Assembly (NCBI RefSeq): GCF_004362525.1
Contig: NZ_SNXS01000014.1
Location: 1 to 64,000, forward strand
Direction of reading: 5' to 3'
Source: Roseateles toxinivorans
GTDB lineage: Bacteria; Pseudomonadota; Gammaproteobacteria; Burkholderiales; Burkholderiaceae_C
Length of the DNA: 64,000 nucleotides
In this document: positions 45,871 through 55,001 of the stretch, in pieces
How the letters are laid out: every line of letters begins with the position of its first letter
Numbering within the stretch: position 1 is the stretch's first letter
The notes under the pieces: generated by a model
Seen by the model: the letters and a program-made list of their open reading frames with translations, nothing else
Told to the model about the DNA's origin: nothing
Databases searched by the model: none
Translations under genes and position numbers: made by a program

Positions 45871-46250
45871 GCCGTGCGGGAGCGAATCTTCACTAAAAGG
45901 GGTATTGCCATCTGCAGAACCCGCGCTCCCTGCCCACGCTCGACGGCCGTCCTCGGCGAAACGCCACCCAGTCCACCCAGCGGCGTCTCCAACCAAGCAA
46001 GAGCACCCCAGCGGCTCGTTTCAAGCTTGGCCAAGATCTGCGGCATCAGTGACCACAGCGGTTGCTCAAACTGCCAGCGCGGCAGACGCCAGTCGTGTGT
46101 GATGCCATTCTTCAGCGCAAGGCATAGCCTGGCTTCAACCAAGAGCTCGACATCGGCGCTGCTGATACCCAGCAGGTCGGCCGCCTGCTCGCCTGAGACC
46201 ATATCGAGCGCCGCCAGCCGTTCGCGGATGTAGTTGCGATCACCTTGCAT
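45867..46250 (-). CDS. DUF2384-like (Xre/MbcA/ParS toxin-binding type) protein
   Basis: 127 residues from MQGDRNYIRERLA, with GAGGA 6 bases upstream. MVSGEQAADLLGISSADVELLVEARLCLAL is a helical segment with a short HTH-like part. The end, WLETPLGGLGGVSPRTAVERGQGARVLQMAI, matches the C-terminal pattern of antitoxins that pair with RES-domain toxins (W-L-x-x-P-x-xLGG-x-x-P-x-x-x-xx-x-G-x-G). No RES toxin is seen beside it, so it is an orphan antitoxin or a regulator. It overlaps the stop of the convergent LuxR gene by four bases. Confidence 0.65.
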   Translation of the reverse strand: MQGDRNYIRERLAALDMVSGEQAADLLGISSADVELLVEARLCLALKNGITHDWRLPRWQFEQPLWSLMPQILAKLETSRWGALAWLETPLGGLGGVSPRTAVERGQGARVLQMAIPLLVKIRSRTA

Positions 46251-47210
46251 GGAAAGTCCTCGGGGTTGCTTCGATGACATCAAAGCGAGCCGCCGGCGTA
46301 GTTGCTCCTGCGCTGCCGGGATCGAGATGCCCACATCGCCGTCAAGCAGCAGCAGTTTGTCCCTGCACCCAGTGGGCCAACCATCGCCGTCATCATCAAG
46401 CGCAAGCCAGTCCAGCGGCTGCCGGCGCAGCACGTCCGCCCATACTTGCTCACGTCGGCGATATTCGTGCGCTCATGGGCCAACAGGTACTTGGCATAGG
46501 TCCAGCCCTTGCTCCCCTCGCCGACCAGGTTCTCGGCGGGCACCTCGACGTTGTCGAAGAACACCTCGTTCACCTCGTGCTCACCGTCCAGCATGATGAT
46601 AGGCCGCACGGTCACGCCCGGCGACTTCATGTCAATCAGCAGGAAGCTGATGCCGGTCTGCGGCTTGCCCGATGTATCGGCGCGCACCAGGCAGAAGATC
46701 CAGTCGCCGTATTGGCCTAGCGTGGTCCAGGTCTCCTGGCCGTTGACGATGTATTTGTCGCCCGAGGTGGTGGACACTCGTTCGGCGCGGCACTTGACCG
46801 AGGCCAGATCCGAGCCCGATCCCGGCTCGCTATAGCCCTGGCTCCACCAGACCTCGCCGCTCATGATGCCGGGCAGGTGGCGGGCCTGCTGTTCGGGCGA
46901 GCCGAAGGCCATGATCACCGGCGCCACCATCACCGGGCCGAAGGGCACGACGCGCGGCGCACCGGCCAGCGCGCATTCCTCTTCGAACAGGTGGCGCTGG
47001 ATGGCATTCCAGCCCGGGCCGCCGAACTGCTTGGGCCAGGCCCAGCCATGCCAGCCCTTCTTGCCCAGGATCTTGGCCCAGCGCTGCTGATCGTCCTTGG
47101 ACAGGCGCAGCGCGTTGTGCACCTTGTGGCTGATGTCCTTGGGCAGGTGATCGGCCACCCATTGGCGGATCTCGGCACGGAAGGCGAGCTCGTCGGGGGT
47201 GAAGGTCCAT
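46251..47210 (-). pseudogene. acyl-CoA dehydrogenase, frameshifted and truncated
   Basis: The body reads as a FadE-type acyl-CoA dehydrogenase: KKGWHGWAWPKQFGGPGW, WSQGYSEPGSGSDLASVKCRAE, VNGQETWTTLGQYGDWIFCLVRAD, AKYLLAHERTNIADV. The ATG at 47208-47210 has AAGGA upstream, but its frame shifts after three or four codons. The protein-like frame (WTFTPDELAFRAEIRQWVADHL) is one base off. Near 46430 the frame shifts again, and after a degraded CRDKLLLLDGDVGIS stretch the C-terminal helical domain with the catalytic Glu is absent. About 300 of an expected 390 residues remain, so it is non-functional. Confidence 0.82.
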
Positions 47211-47419
47211 CGTGCTTCCTTTGTGGGTCAGGCATCGGGATGCCGCGCATGCGCGGGCCGAAGCACCAGCCTCAACTGACTGCGAAGCTGGAGTTTTAGC
47301 TCGACCGTTCGTGGCTGTTCCGCCCCGGCAGGGACAACGATCCAGGTGGCAGGGGTTTGCCCCTAGTCTTGAGGGACCTTCGTGCCGGGATGGAGGTGCC
47401 CGGAAGCGCGCTCTCATGT

Positions 47420-47472
47420 CCGCAGCCGCAGCCGCAGCCGCAGCCGCAGCCGCAGCCGCAGCCGCAGCCGCA
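47420..47472. repeat. hexanucleotide tandem repeat (CCGCAG)8
   Basis: Eight perfect copies of CCGCAG (47420-47467) are followed by a five-base partial copy. It lies about 210 bases before the ATG of the TonB receptor, upstream of the AT-rich promoter block. Being a multiple of three and outside a gene, it would affect spacing rather than frame. Such a tract is prone to slippage. Confidence 0.9.
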
Positions 47473-47555
47473 TCAGCCTGGAGTCCGAGCCGGCCCGCGT
47501 GCCGGCCGAATGCATATTGGAAGTAAAAATCCATTTTCATAAACAGGAAAATATG

Positions 47556-47568
47556 GAATACTAAATTC
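47556..47568. promoter_or_regulatory. candidate RpiR-type operator before the TonB receptor
   Basis: GAATACTAAATTC has inverted arms GAAT and ATTC around ACTAA. The AATACT core also appears in palindromes before the cyanophycinase operon (56861-56878) and before the isoaspartyl peptidase gene (57002-57019). A second inverted repeat, ATTTTC-N8-GAAAAT, lies just upstream at 47533-47552. Confidence 0.5.
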
Positions 47569-47681
47569 AACGACGGCGCGCATCGGGATTGATGAATCGG
47601 TGCCCGCTGCGGATCACAGAACCTCACCCGATCTGCTGCGCATCGACAGCAGACCAGCACCATGACCACAGGAGATTGCGA

Positions 47682-50453
47682 ATGTCTGAGCACTTGAAGA
47701 AGCACCGGCCGGCACAAACCATGCTGGCGCGCTCCGTCCAACTGGCCTTGGGCGCCACCACAGCCCTGGGCTTGTGCCAGGTCGCCCTGGCTCAGGACGA
47801 GGCTGCCAAGCTGGGCCGTGTCGAGGTGACCGGCAGCTCGATCAAGCGCCTGGACGCCGAGACCGCGTTGCCGGTGCAGGTGATTAACCGCGAGGCAATC
47901 GCCAAGAGCGGCGTGACGACAGCGGAACAATTGCTTGGCCAGTTGTCCGCCAACGTCGGCGCGATCGAGGAGAAGGCTCAGAACACCGACACGCAGAAGA
48001 ACAGCGGGTTCTCGGGCGCCAACCTGCGCGGTCTGGGTGTCAGCTCGACCCTGGTGCTGCTTAACGGCAGGCGCATGGCCAACTACGCTTTCGGCGGGCA
48101 GGGTGTGGATCTCAGTTCGATCCCGCTGGCAGCACTGGAACGGGTGGAGGTGCTGAAGGATGGCGCGTCGGCGACCTATGGCGCCGACGCGGTTGGTGGC
48201 GTGATCAACTTCATCACCCGAAAGGACTACCAGGGCGCGCAGATTGCCGTGCGTGCGGGCGGCTACGATGAAGGCGGCGGCAATCGCAAGCAGGTCAGCG
48301 GCTCGGCCGGCTACGGCGATCTGGACCGGGATGGCTTCAACGTGTTTGGCGCGGTGCAGTACCAACAGTCGGCGCAGTTGCGCGCGAACCAGCGCGATTG
48401 GTCCAAGACGGCGCTGCGTCCGGATGTCGGCAGCGTCGGGACCTCGACGACCAACTGGCCTTCCAATCTTTTCACAACCTCGGCCGCAGCCTCGTTGATC
48501 GGCAGTGTCGATACCAACGGCGGCAAATGCGCGCCGCCGACCAGCGTCTTCAGCGGAGGCTTTTGTCAGTTCGACTATCAGGCCGCCGCAGATCTGGTGC
48601 CGGAGACCAAGAAACTCAATACCTTCGCGCGCGGCGTGCTGGCCCTAAACGCCGCCAACAGCCTGTTCGTCGAGGCTGCGCACTCAGAGAACGAGGCCCA
48701 CTATCGCATTTCTCCGGCAACGTTCACAAGCTACCGTTTGACAGCCAACGGGCCTCGCATCTCGTTGTTCTACCCGAAGAACGGGCCATTCTTTCCCAAG
48801 ACCTACACCAGCATGACAACCGGACTGCCGGTTGCCACGCCCAACACCAAGGACATCTTCGTTGCCGTGCGTCTGCTGCCGCTGGGCCAGCGTGAGCGCG
48901 TGCAGGACACCAAGCAGGATCGCTTCGTGTTCGGTGCCGAGGGCGAGTTTGCCGGCTGGGACTACAGCGCGGCCGTCAATCATTCGGTGTCCATGGCCAC
49001 CGAGCGGTACAACAATGGCTTTGTCTACGGCAGCAAGCTGGGGCCGTTGATCACGTCCGGTGTCGTCAACCTCTGGGGTGACAATACGCCCGAGGTGTTG
49101 GCCCTGATGGAAGCCACCCAGGCCAAGAACGTGGCAGGCCGCACCGGCCGTGCGACCTCGGACAGCATCGACGCCCATGCCTCAAAGGAGGTCTTTCAGC
49201 TCCCGGCCGGCGCCGTGGCCCTGGCGGTCGGATTCGAGCTGCGCCGAGAGAAGCTGACCGATATCCAGTCCGACGAGGCGAAGTCCGGCTTGTTGAACAA
49301 CATCACTTCCTCGCCCGACACGCGTTCGGAGCGCAAGGTCAAGGCCTTGTTCACCGAGGTTCATGTGCCCATCGCCAAGGGGCTGGATGCCGACCTGGCG
49401 GTGCGCTATGACTCCTACGACACCGGCGACATCGGCAGCAGCACCAACCCGAAGCTGTCGCTGCGCTGGCAGCCGGTCAAGGAGCTGCTGCTGCGCTCGG
49501 CCATCGGCACGGGCTTTCGCGCGCCGTCGCTGGCAGATGTCAGCGCCTCCGGCGGATTGAGCTCAAGCTCGAACTTCTACACCGACCCGCTGCGCTGCAT
49601 CAATGGCGTGGGTCCCGGCTGCAAGCCCGGGCCGATGCCTATCCGCTCGGGTGGCAACCCTTTCCTCAAGCCTGAGACCTCCAAGCAATTCTCGCTGGGC
49701 GTCGCGGTGGATCCGGGTCTGGGGTTTTACGCCACTGTTGACTACTGGAAGATCGAGAAGAATGATGTCATCTCGCAACTGAGCGAGAGCCTGATCGGCT
49801 CCAACTTCGCCTACATCTCCAAGTATGTGACGCGCGATCCGGCCGACCCGGCCTATCCCGGACTGCCGGGCCAGATCAGCGAGATCCTGCTGCCGGTGGA
49901 CAACCAGGGCGTGCGCCGAGTGACAGGCCTTGACGTCGCACTGAGCCACCGCGCCAATCTCGGCCAATACGGCAAGGTCAGGACCAGTCTGAGCGGATCT
50001 TATCTGCTGAAGAGCCAGGAGCAGTTGGTCAAGGGCGGTGAGATCGTCGATGTGCTTGGCAAGTACGCCAATCTCTACCCGACGCCGCGATGGAAGCATC
50101 TGCTGTCGGTGGACTGGAGTCAGGGCGACTGGAACCTGATCTTCAGCAACCAGTTCCAATCGCACTACCGCGATGCCTATGCGAATCTGGTCAACGCAAC
50201 AACCGGCTTCGTCGCCAGCGTCGCACATGGCACGCCCGGCTCGGTGTCCGCCAACGTGGCCTCGCACAGCACCTACAACCTTCAGGGCGGCTACACCGGC
50301 TTCAAGAACATCCGCCTTGACGCCGGCGTGACCAATCTGTTCAACAAGGCGCCTCCGACCTCGAACCAGAGCGGCTATTTCCGCGGCTTCGACCAGAGTG
50401 TCGACGCCACCGGCCGCTACGTCTATGTCAGCGCCGCCTACACCTTCAAGTAA
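47682..50453 (+). CDS. TonB-dependent outer-membrane receptor (large type)
   Basis: 923 residues from MSEHLKKHRPAQTM, with GGAG 8 bases upstream. The signal peptide ends near VALAQ. The plug has KLGRVEVTGSSIKRLDAETALPVQVI, LRGLGVSSTLVLLNGRRMANYAFGG and RVEVLKDGASATYGADAVGGVINFITR. The long barrel ends YVYVSAAYTFK. It belongs to the large receptors often linked to peptides or polymers in proteobacteria and differs from the two smaller receptors in this window. CtlX follows 24 bases later. The island context makes cyanophycin or its dipeptides the likely ligand (inference). Confidence 0.93.
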   Translation: MSEHLKKHRPAQTMLARSVQLALGATTALGLCQVALAQDEAAKLGRVEVTGSSIKRLDAETALPVQVINREAIAKSGVTTAEQLLGQLSANVGAIEEKAQNTDTQKNSGFSGANLRGLGVSSTLVLLNGRRMANYAFGGQGVDLSSIPLAALERVEVLKDGASATYGADAVGGVINFITRKDYQGAQIAVRAGGYDEGGGNRKQVSGSAGYGDLDRDGFNVFGAVQYQQSAQLRANQRDWSKTALRPDVGSVGTSTTNWPSNLFTTSAAASLIGSVDTNGGKCAPPTSVFSGGFCQFDYQAAADLVPETKKLNTFARGVLALNAANSLFVEAAHSENEAHYRISPATFTSYRLTANGPRISLFYPKNGPFFPKTYTSMTTGLPVATPNTKDIFVAVRLLPLGQRERVQDTKQDRFVFGAEGEFAGWDYSAAVNHSVSMATERYNNGFVYGSKLGPLITSGVVNLWGDNTPEVLALMEATQAKNVAGRTGRATSDSIDAHASKEVFQLPAGAVALAVGFELRREKLTDIQSDEAKSGLLNNITSSPDTRSERKVKALFTEVHVPIAKGLDADLAVRYDSYDTGDIGSSTNPKLSLRWQPVKELLLRSAIGTGFRAPSLADVSASGGLSSSSNFYTDPLRCINGVGPGCKPGPMPIRSGGNPFLKPETSKQFSLGVAVDPGLGFYATVDYWKIEKNDVISQLSESLIGSNFAYISKYVTRDPADPAYPGLPGQISEILLPVDNQGVRRVTGLDVALSHRANLGQYGKVRTSLSGSYLLKSQEQLVKGGEIVDVLGKYANLYPTPRWKHLLSVDWSQGDWNLIFSNQFQSHYRDAYANLVNATTGFVASVAHGTPGSVSANVASHSTYNLQGGYTGFKNIRLDAGVTNLFNKAPPTSNQSGYFRGFDQSVDATGRYVYVSAAYTFK

Positions 50454-50477
50454 ACCGAGAACAGCAGGAGCCATCCG

Positions 50478-51425
50478 GTGACCAGCACAAGCAAACCCAT
50501 ATTTCGTTCCGTCCAGGCGCCGGGAGCGGTGGTGATGGTCCGGCCGCATCATTTTCATCCCAACCCGCAGACGGCGGCTGACAACAGCTTCCAGTCGGCA
50601 GCGACAGATCAGGATGCGGAACTGTTGGCCGCCCGGGCACGTGACGAGGTCACGGCGGCGGCGGCCGCGCTCGAGGCGGCCGGCGTGATCGTGCATCTGT
50701 TCGACGACTTCAGCCAACGGGAGACGCCGGACTCGGTGTTCCCGAACAACTGGTTTTCCACCCACGTGGGCGGCCATGTGGCGATCTATCCGATGTACTC
50801 GCCGAACCGGCGGCGCGAACGCCGTGCCGATGTGTTGGAACTGCTGAAGACGCACTATCGCGTGCAGGACGTGATCGACTACTCGGGGCTCGAGCATGAC
50901 GGGCTCTTCCTCGAGGGCACGGGCGCGATGGTGCTCGATCATGTCGACCGGGTCGCCTACACAGCACAGTCCAACCGCGCCAACGCGGTGGCGCTGGAAC
51001 GCTTCTGCACCCATTTCAACTACGAGCCGATGGTCTTTGCGTCCAGCGATGCCGCTGGCCGCGCGGTCTATCACACCAATGTGATCATGTGCATCGCGGG
51101 CGAGTTCGCCTTGGTGGCGTTGGAGATGATTCCAGACGCGAAGCGCCGCGAAGAGATCGCCGCGCGGCTGTGCCAATCGGGTCGCGAGGTCATCGCCCTC
51201 ACCGAGGGGCAGATTCAGGAGTTTGCCGGCAACGCGCTGGAGTTGATGGGCCGGGACGGTCTGGTCCTGGCACTCTCCAGCCGTGCTTGTGCCGCGCTCT
51301 CGTCCGAGCAGCGGGCCCGCATCGAGCGCTCGGCTCGGCTGCTGCCGCTGTCCGTGCCGACGATCGAGCTGGCGGGCGGCTCGGTGCGTTGCATGCTGGC
51401 CGGGATTCATCTGACCCCGCGCTGA
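50478..51425 (+). CDS. ctlX: CtlX-type guanidine-modifying-superfamily hydrolase
   Basis: 315 residues starting with GTG 50478, which has AGGAG 7 bases upstream. The fold is that of the arginine deiminase/amidinotransferase superfamily. VFPNNWFSTHVGGH is the signature of the citrulline-utilisation hydrolase CtlX. Asp/Glu residues lie in LEHDGLFLEGTGAMVLD, a His in AVYHTNVIM, and the nucleophile Cys in GGSVRCMLAGIH. It acts on citrulline- or arginine-like side chains. Placed behind the receptor in a cyanophycin island, it probably serves breakdown of the arginine released. Confidence 0.85.
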   Translation: MTSTSKPIFRSVQAPGAVVMVRPHHFHPNPQTAADNSFQSAATDQDAELLAARARDEVTAAAAALEAAGVIVHLFDDFSQRETPDSVFPNNWFSTHVGGHVAIYPMYSPNRRRERRADVLELLKTHYRVQDVIDYSGLEHDGLFLEGTGAMVLDHVDRVAYTAQSNRANAVALERFCTHFNYEPMVFASSDAAGRAVYHTNVIMCIAGEFALVALEMIPDAKRREEIAARLCQSGREVIALTEGQIQEFAGNALELMGRDGLVLALSSRACAALSSEQRARIERSARLLPLSVPTIELAGGSVRCMLAGIHLTPR

Positions 51426-51432
51426 CTCGGTC

Positions 51433-51459
51433 CCGAGCCGGCAGCTGGTTGCGGCTCGG
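51433..51459. terminator. hairpin between convergent ctlX and rpiR-type gene
   Basis: CCGAGCCG and CGGCTCGG form perfect 8-base arms around an 11-base loop in the 80-base gap between the two convergent genes. No T-run follows, so it may be a weak or factor-assisted terminator. Confidence 0.4.
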
Positions 51460-51505
51460 CTGGCGCACGCAGGGGTTCAGCCGCCGCCGGCCACCAGTGG
51501 CGGAC

Positions 51506-52390
51506 TCAGTCGCCGCCCCGCAGCTGGGACGCGATCGACTCCGTCAGTTCGGCGGCCATGGCCACCGAGGCCGGGTTGCGACGCATCACTTCGGCCACCA
51601 AGGCCTCGCACAACAGCTGCACCGCGACATAGCTGGACGGCAATACCGGATGGGCGGCCGAGGTGAACAGCCGCAGATCGGCCTCGTTGGCCAGCGGCGC
51701 GGCATGCGAGTCGATGATGGCTAGCACCTGGGCGCCACGTTCGCGGGCGAAGCGGGCCAGGTTGGCCGTGTCCCGCGAATAGCGGGGCAGGCTGATCGCC
51801 ACCAACACATCACCCTTGCCGATGGTGGACATGCGACTGGCGCTTTGCTCGGTGCCGCCGCTGACGCTCAGCGCGGTGACCGCATGGCTGTAGGGTGTCA
51901 AGGCATCGGCGAGCCAGCCACAGACATGCGCGGTCAGGCCGAGGCCCAGCACGTAGATGCGGCCCCGCGTGGAGAGCAGCCTGGCCGCGGCCTCGATGTC
52001 CTTGCTGGTGTTGTCGCGCAGCAGCTGCTCCACATTGGCTCGGCCCATGGCCACATATTGCGAGACCGGCGCCACATTGCCGCGATGTTGTTCGTCTCGC
52101 AGCTTCTGCACCGGGTCGATGGTGGCGCGCATCACCAGGGCCAAGTCGGCCTTCAGCTCGGCAAAGCCCGCGTAGCCAGCGGTGCGGGCCATGCGGTTGA
52201 CGCTGGCCGGCGAGCTGCCGCAGGCCACGGCGATGTCGGTGATGCTCAGCGTGGCGGCCTGTGCCGTGTGGCGCAGCATCCATTGCGCCACCGAGGCCAG
52301 AGCAGGAGGCGCGCCCTTGGCGCCTTCGCGGATGCGGTCGAACGGGTGAGGCGGCGTGGTGGGCTCGGTCGTGCTCTTGGTGCTGGCCAT
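51506..52390 (-). CDS. MurR/RpiR-family transcriptional regulator
   Basis: 294 residues. The N-terminal HTH of the RpiR family is at about 20-80 (LASVAQWMLRHTAQAATLSITDIAVACGSSPASVNRMARTAGYAGFAELKADLA). The C-terminal SIS domain follows (GRIYVLGLGLTAHVCGWLADALTPYS ... GDVLVAISLPRYSRDTANLARFARERGAQVLAIID). SIS domains usually bind phosphosugars, but RpiR proteins also control amino-acid use. It is the last gene of the two-cyanophycinase operon, two bases after the upstream stop, and is the best candidate to bind the AATACT palindromes. Confidence 0.92.
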   Translation of the reverse strand: MASTKSTTEPTTPPHPFDRIREGAKGAPPALASVAQWMLRHTAQAATLSITDIAVACGSSPASVNRMARTAGYAGFAELKADLALVMRATIDPVQKLRDEQHRGNVAPVSQYVAMGRANVEQLLRDNTSKDIEAAARLLSTRGRIYVLGLGLTAHVCGWLADALTPYSHAVTALSVSGGTEQSASRMSTIGKGDVLVAISLPRYSRDTANLARFARERGAQVLAIIDSHAAPLANEADLRLFTSAAHPVLPSSYVAVQLLCEALVAEVMRRNPASVAMAAELTESIASQLRGGD

Positions 52391-52392
52391 TG

Positions 52393-54987
52393 TTACGGTG
52401 CTGCTTTCTTGACCTCGGGTGGCTGTAATTGTGGGGCATCGCAGGCGGCGTCACAGGGCGCCAGGGCCAGCTGGACATTCGTGTAGCTGAGGCCGCCATG
52501 GGCCGCCACGCGGAATTCGCTGTCCGGCAGACGCTGCAGGCGAATGCCGAACCTGGGCGCCTGGTCCTGTGCCGCCGTGCTGGCCCAGGCTTGCAAGGCA
52601 CCGCCACGACCCATCGCCTGCAGCAGCTTGACGAAGGTCATGCCGCGTGGGTTCTGCACGTCGGTCCCGCTGACGGCCGGCGCGTCGGGATTGGCGGGCA
52701 GCAAGGTCTTGTCGGCTGCCAATGCGATCTGCAGCCGACCCTGGCCATCGACACGGGCGCGGTCGCCATCGTTGAGGTAGTGCACGGTGGCTGCGTCAAT
52801 GCGGATCGGGCCGTCGGCTGCGCCTTGGGCCCTGGCCTGGCGCAGATCGGCGATGAACACACCGCCGGCGCCGACCACGCGCAGCTCGGTCGAGCCGCCG
52901 GCGTCGGGGCGACCGACCAGCAGCGCGGTGTTCTCGTCGACCCCGAAGCCGTAGTCCAGTCCGCTGTCCTTGACAAAGCGCAGCAACCGGCCTTCGCGCG
53001 AGCGCTGCGAGAAATGCGAGTCCAGCGCGCCGAGCCTGAAGAAGCCCAGTCCGCCGTCGGGATAGCTGACGCCGGCGCGGCCCTGGCCCTCGATGGTGGG
53101 GCCCTGGCCGCTGACGAACCCGCGCGCGAGCACCTGCCACGATTCGCCGCCCGACAGCATTGGCACCCCGGGGCCGGCCTGCGAGGCATTGCCGGCACTG
53201 GTGCCGGCCACCACCAGGCGCCCGGCCGCATGGCGGGCGCGCAGGATTTCCAACTGAGGGCTCAGCCGGCGGTAGCGGCCTTGCGCATCGCGGCCGACAA
53301 AGCTTTCCAGCAGCCGGGCCTGATCGCCGCCGCTGAAGAAGATGCCGTCGAGCTGCGTGAGGGCCGCATTGAATCCCTCGCCACCGTCATCGCAGAAGGC
53401 CTGGTGCTGGCGCGCCAGCTCGGGGAAGCTCAGGTCGACATGGTGCAGGGGCCCGCCGGCCGCCGAGGTGTTGACATAGGCGTCAAGCAGGACTGGCAGG
53501 TGGCGGCATTCGCCGGTGTCGAGCGCCTGCCGCAATGCGCCGCTGGCCGGCAGCCAGACCGCATCGGCACCGGCAGAACGCAAGGCGTGGACGTTGATGT
53601 CGTGGTCCATGTATGGATTGCGGCTGGCGGCGGTGACCACGCCGATGCGCGGCCTCTTGCCGCCGGCCGCGGTGCGGGCTGCCTGCACAAACTCCCGATA
53701 GATCGCGGTGCTCGCAGCATTGGTCAGGAATGCGACGCTGCGCGCCTGCAGCTGACGTTGCTCGCGGTCTGCCGACGGTGGTTCGACCAGGCTGTTGAGC
53801 GTTGCTGCCTGCTCGATCGGTGTCAGCGCATGCAGATCGAGCCCCGCAACGAGTTCGGCCAGACTCAAACTGCTGACGGCCTGGCGGGGGCGCAGCTGGT
53901 TGAGCAGCCGCGCCTTCTGTGCGGCCGGCAGCAGAGGGTCGGGCTGGGCCTGCAAGGCGGCCAAGCCGATGGCATCGATCCGGTAACGGTAGCTGGGCAT
54001 GGCCGGCATGCGGCCCAGGGGCACGCGCTCGGGCGCAATGCCGGCCAGGCCCGGGTCCTGAGCCAGAATTTCGGGCCAGGTCTTGCTGCAATTCGGACTC
54101 AGCTGGCTGGCCAGCGGTGCGTCGCTGCTGGTGCAATTGCGCAGGCCGCCGCCAATGATGACATTGGCCAGCGGCGGCTCGGCGCGGGCCGGCGCGGCCA
54201 GCAGCAGGGCTGCGGTCCATGCGACCGGGGTCAAGCGCCGGCGCTGCCAGCCCAGCAGGGGCAGGGCCGCGATCATCAACAGCCAGGTGGCCGGTTCGGG
54301 TACGGCGGACACGCTGATGCTGTCGAGCAGCAGCGGCGCGGCGCTGAAGTCACCGGCGACCGCCAGGCGCAGGGAGTTGACGCCCGAGGTCAGCGAGTCG
54401 ACGCTGGCGCTGCCCAGGCGCGTGAAGCCGAGGCCGAGGTCATAGGCCAGGCTGTAGCTGTGCGCATCGAGGTCCAGGTCCAGGTAGACCGTCAGCGGGC
54501 TGAAGCTGGCGAAGCTGGCGATCTGCGCCAGCGGCTTGCCGTCGCCGAACGGGTCGACCGCGCCGCTGAGCGCGAAGCCGCCACCCAGTGCGGCAGCCAG
54601 GCTGAACTGGGCCGTGCTGAAGTCGTTGCCCTCGATGAAGCCCAGCGTGAAGCTGCTGCCTGCGCTGGATGGGTTCCAGGCCGAGAAGTGGGCGCTCAGG
54701 CGCAGCGTGCCGTAGCTGATGGCGGTGAAGTCGCTGGCAAAGTCGGCATAGGTCGAGCGCGTGCCGCTGCCGCCGCGGCCGTCGTTGCCGATGCTGAATT
54801 GGCCCAGACCGTTGCTGGCCGAGCCGGTAAGGGCCAGGTTCCAGGTGCTGCCGGGGCCGCTGTTGACGCTGGTGTTGAGCGTGCTGCCGGCGACTTCGTC
54901 GAACTGCCAGTCGGCGACCAGGGCCTGGGCATGCAGGGCGGTGCCCAGCAGCAGGCCGGCAATCAGGATCGATGTTTTCGTTTTCAT
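52393..54987 (-). CDS. exported cyanophycinase with an internal PEP-CTERM signal (fusion)
   Basis: 864 residues in three parts. Residues 1-22 are a signal peptide. Residues 23-227 form a lectin/LamG-like beta domain (VADWQFDEVAGSTLN ... LLLDSISVSA). Residues 228-251 are a complete PEP-CTERM sorting signal: AVPEPATW, a hydrophobic helix, then QRRR. A second signal-like segment follows at once (LTPVAWTAALLLAAPARA, 252-269). Residues 270-864 are a cyanophycinase-type S51 domain with FFSGGDQ (552-556) and the nucleophile Ser597 in AGTSAG. PEP-CTERM signals normally end a protein, so this is a fusion or a missing stop: the TTGA at the junction contains an out-of-frame TGA. It lies 14 bases after the first cyanophycinase. 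Confidence 0.85.
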   Translation of the reverse strand: MKTKTSILIAGLLLGTALHAQALVADWQFDEVAGSTLNTSVNSGPGSTWNLALTGSASNGLGQFSIGNDGRGGSGTRSTYADFASDFTAISYGTLRLSAHFSAWNPSSAGSSFTLGFIEGNDFSTAQFSLAAALGGGFALSGAVDPFGDGKPLAQIASFASFSPLTVYLDLDLDAHSYSLAYDLGLGFTRLGSASVDSLTSGVNSLRLAVAGDFSAAPLLLDSISVSAVPEPATWLLMIAALPLLGWQRRRLTPVAWTAALLLAAPARAEPPLANVIIGGGLRNCTSSDAPLASQLSPNCSKTWPEILAQDPGLAGIAPERVPLGRMPAMPSYRYRIDAIGLAALQAQPDPLLPAAQKARLLNQLRPRQAVSSLSLAELVAGLDLHALTPIEQAATLNSLVEPPSADREQRQLQARSVAFLTNAASTAIYREFVQAARTAAGGKRPRIGVVTAASRNPYMDHDINVHALRSAGADAVWLPASGALRQALDTGECRHLPVLLDAYVNTSAAGGPLHHVDLSFPELARQHQAFCDDGGEGFNAALTQLDGIFFSGGDQARLLESFVGRDAQGRYRRLSPQLEILRARHAAGRLVVAGTSAGNASQAGPGVPMLSGGESWQVLARGFVSGQGPTIEGQGRAGVSYPDGGLGFFRLGALDSHFSQRSREGRLLRFVKDSGLDYGFGVDENTALLVGRPDAGGSTELRVVGAGGVFIADLRQARAQGAADGPIRIDAATVHYLNDGDRARVDGQGRLQIALAADKTLLPANPDAPAVSGTDVQNPRGMTFVKLLQAMGRGGALQAWASTAAQDQAPRFGIRLQRLPDSEFRVAAHGGLSYTNVQLALAPCDAACDAPQLQPPEVKKAAP

Positions 54988-55001
54988 GAGGCACCCGGGG
55001 T

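Larger units (their letters stand above)
47211..47681. other. upstream region of the large TonB receptor
   Basis: 471 bases without a gene. It holds the decayed gene's promoter side, the GCAGCC hexamer repeat at 47420-47472, and an AT-rich block at 47505-47575 that stands out from the GC-rich surroundings and contains a candidate operator and the likely receptor promoter. Open frames crossing the hexamer repeat are artefacts of the repeat. Confidence 0.55.

Noticed and set aside
46830-48365. A 511-codon minus-strand frame with a poly-Ala run
   Set aside because: The Ala run is the CCGCAG repeat read in one frame. The rest is antisense to the TonB receptor or out of frame with the acyl-CoA dehydrogenase remnant.
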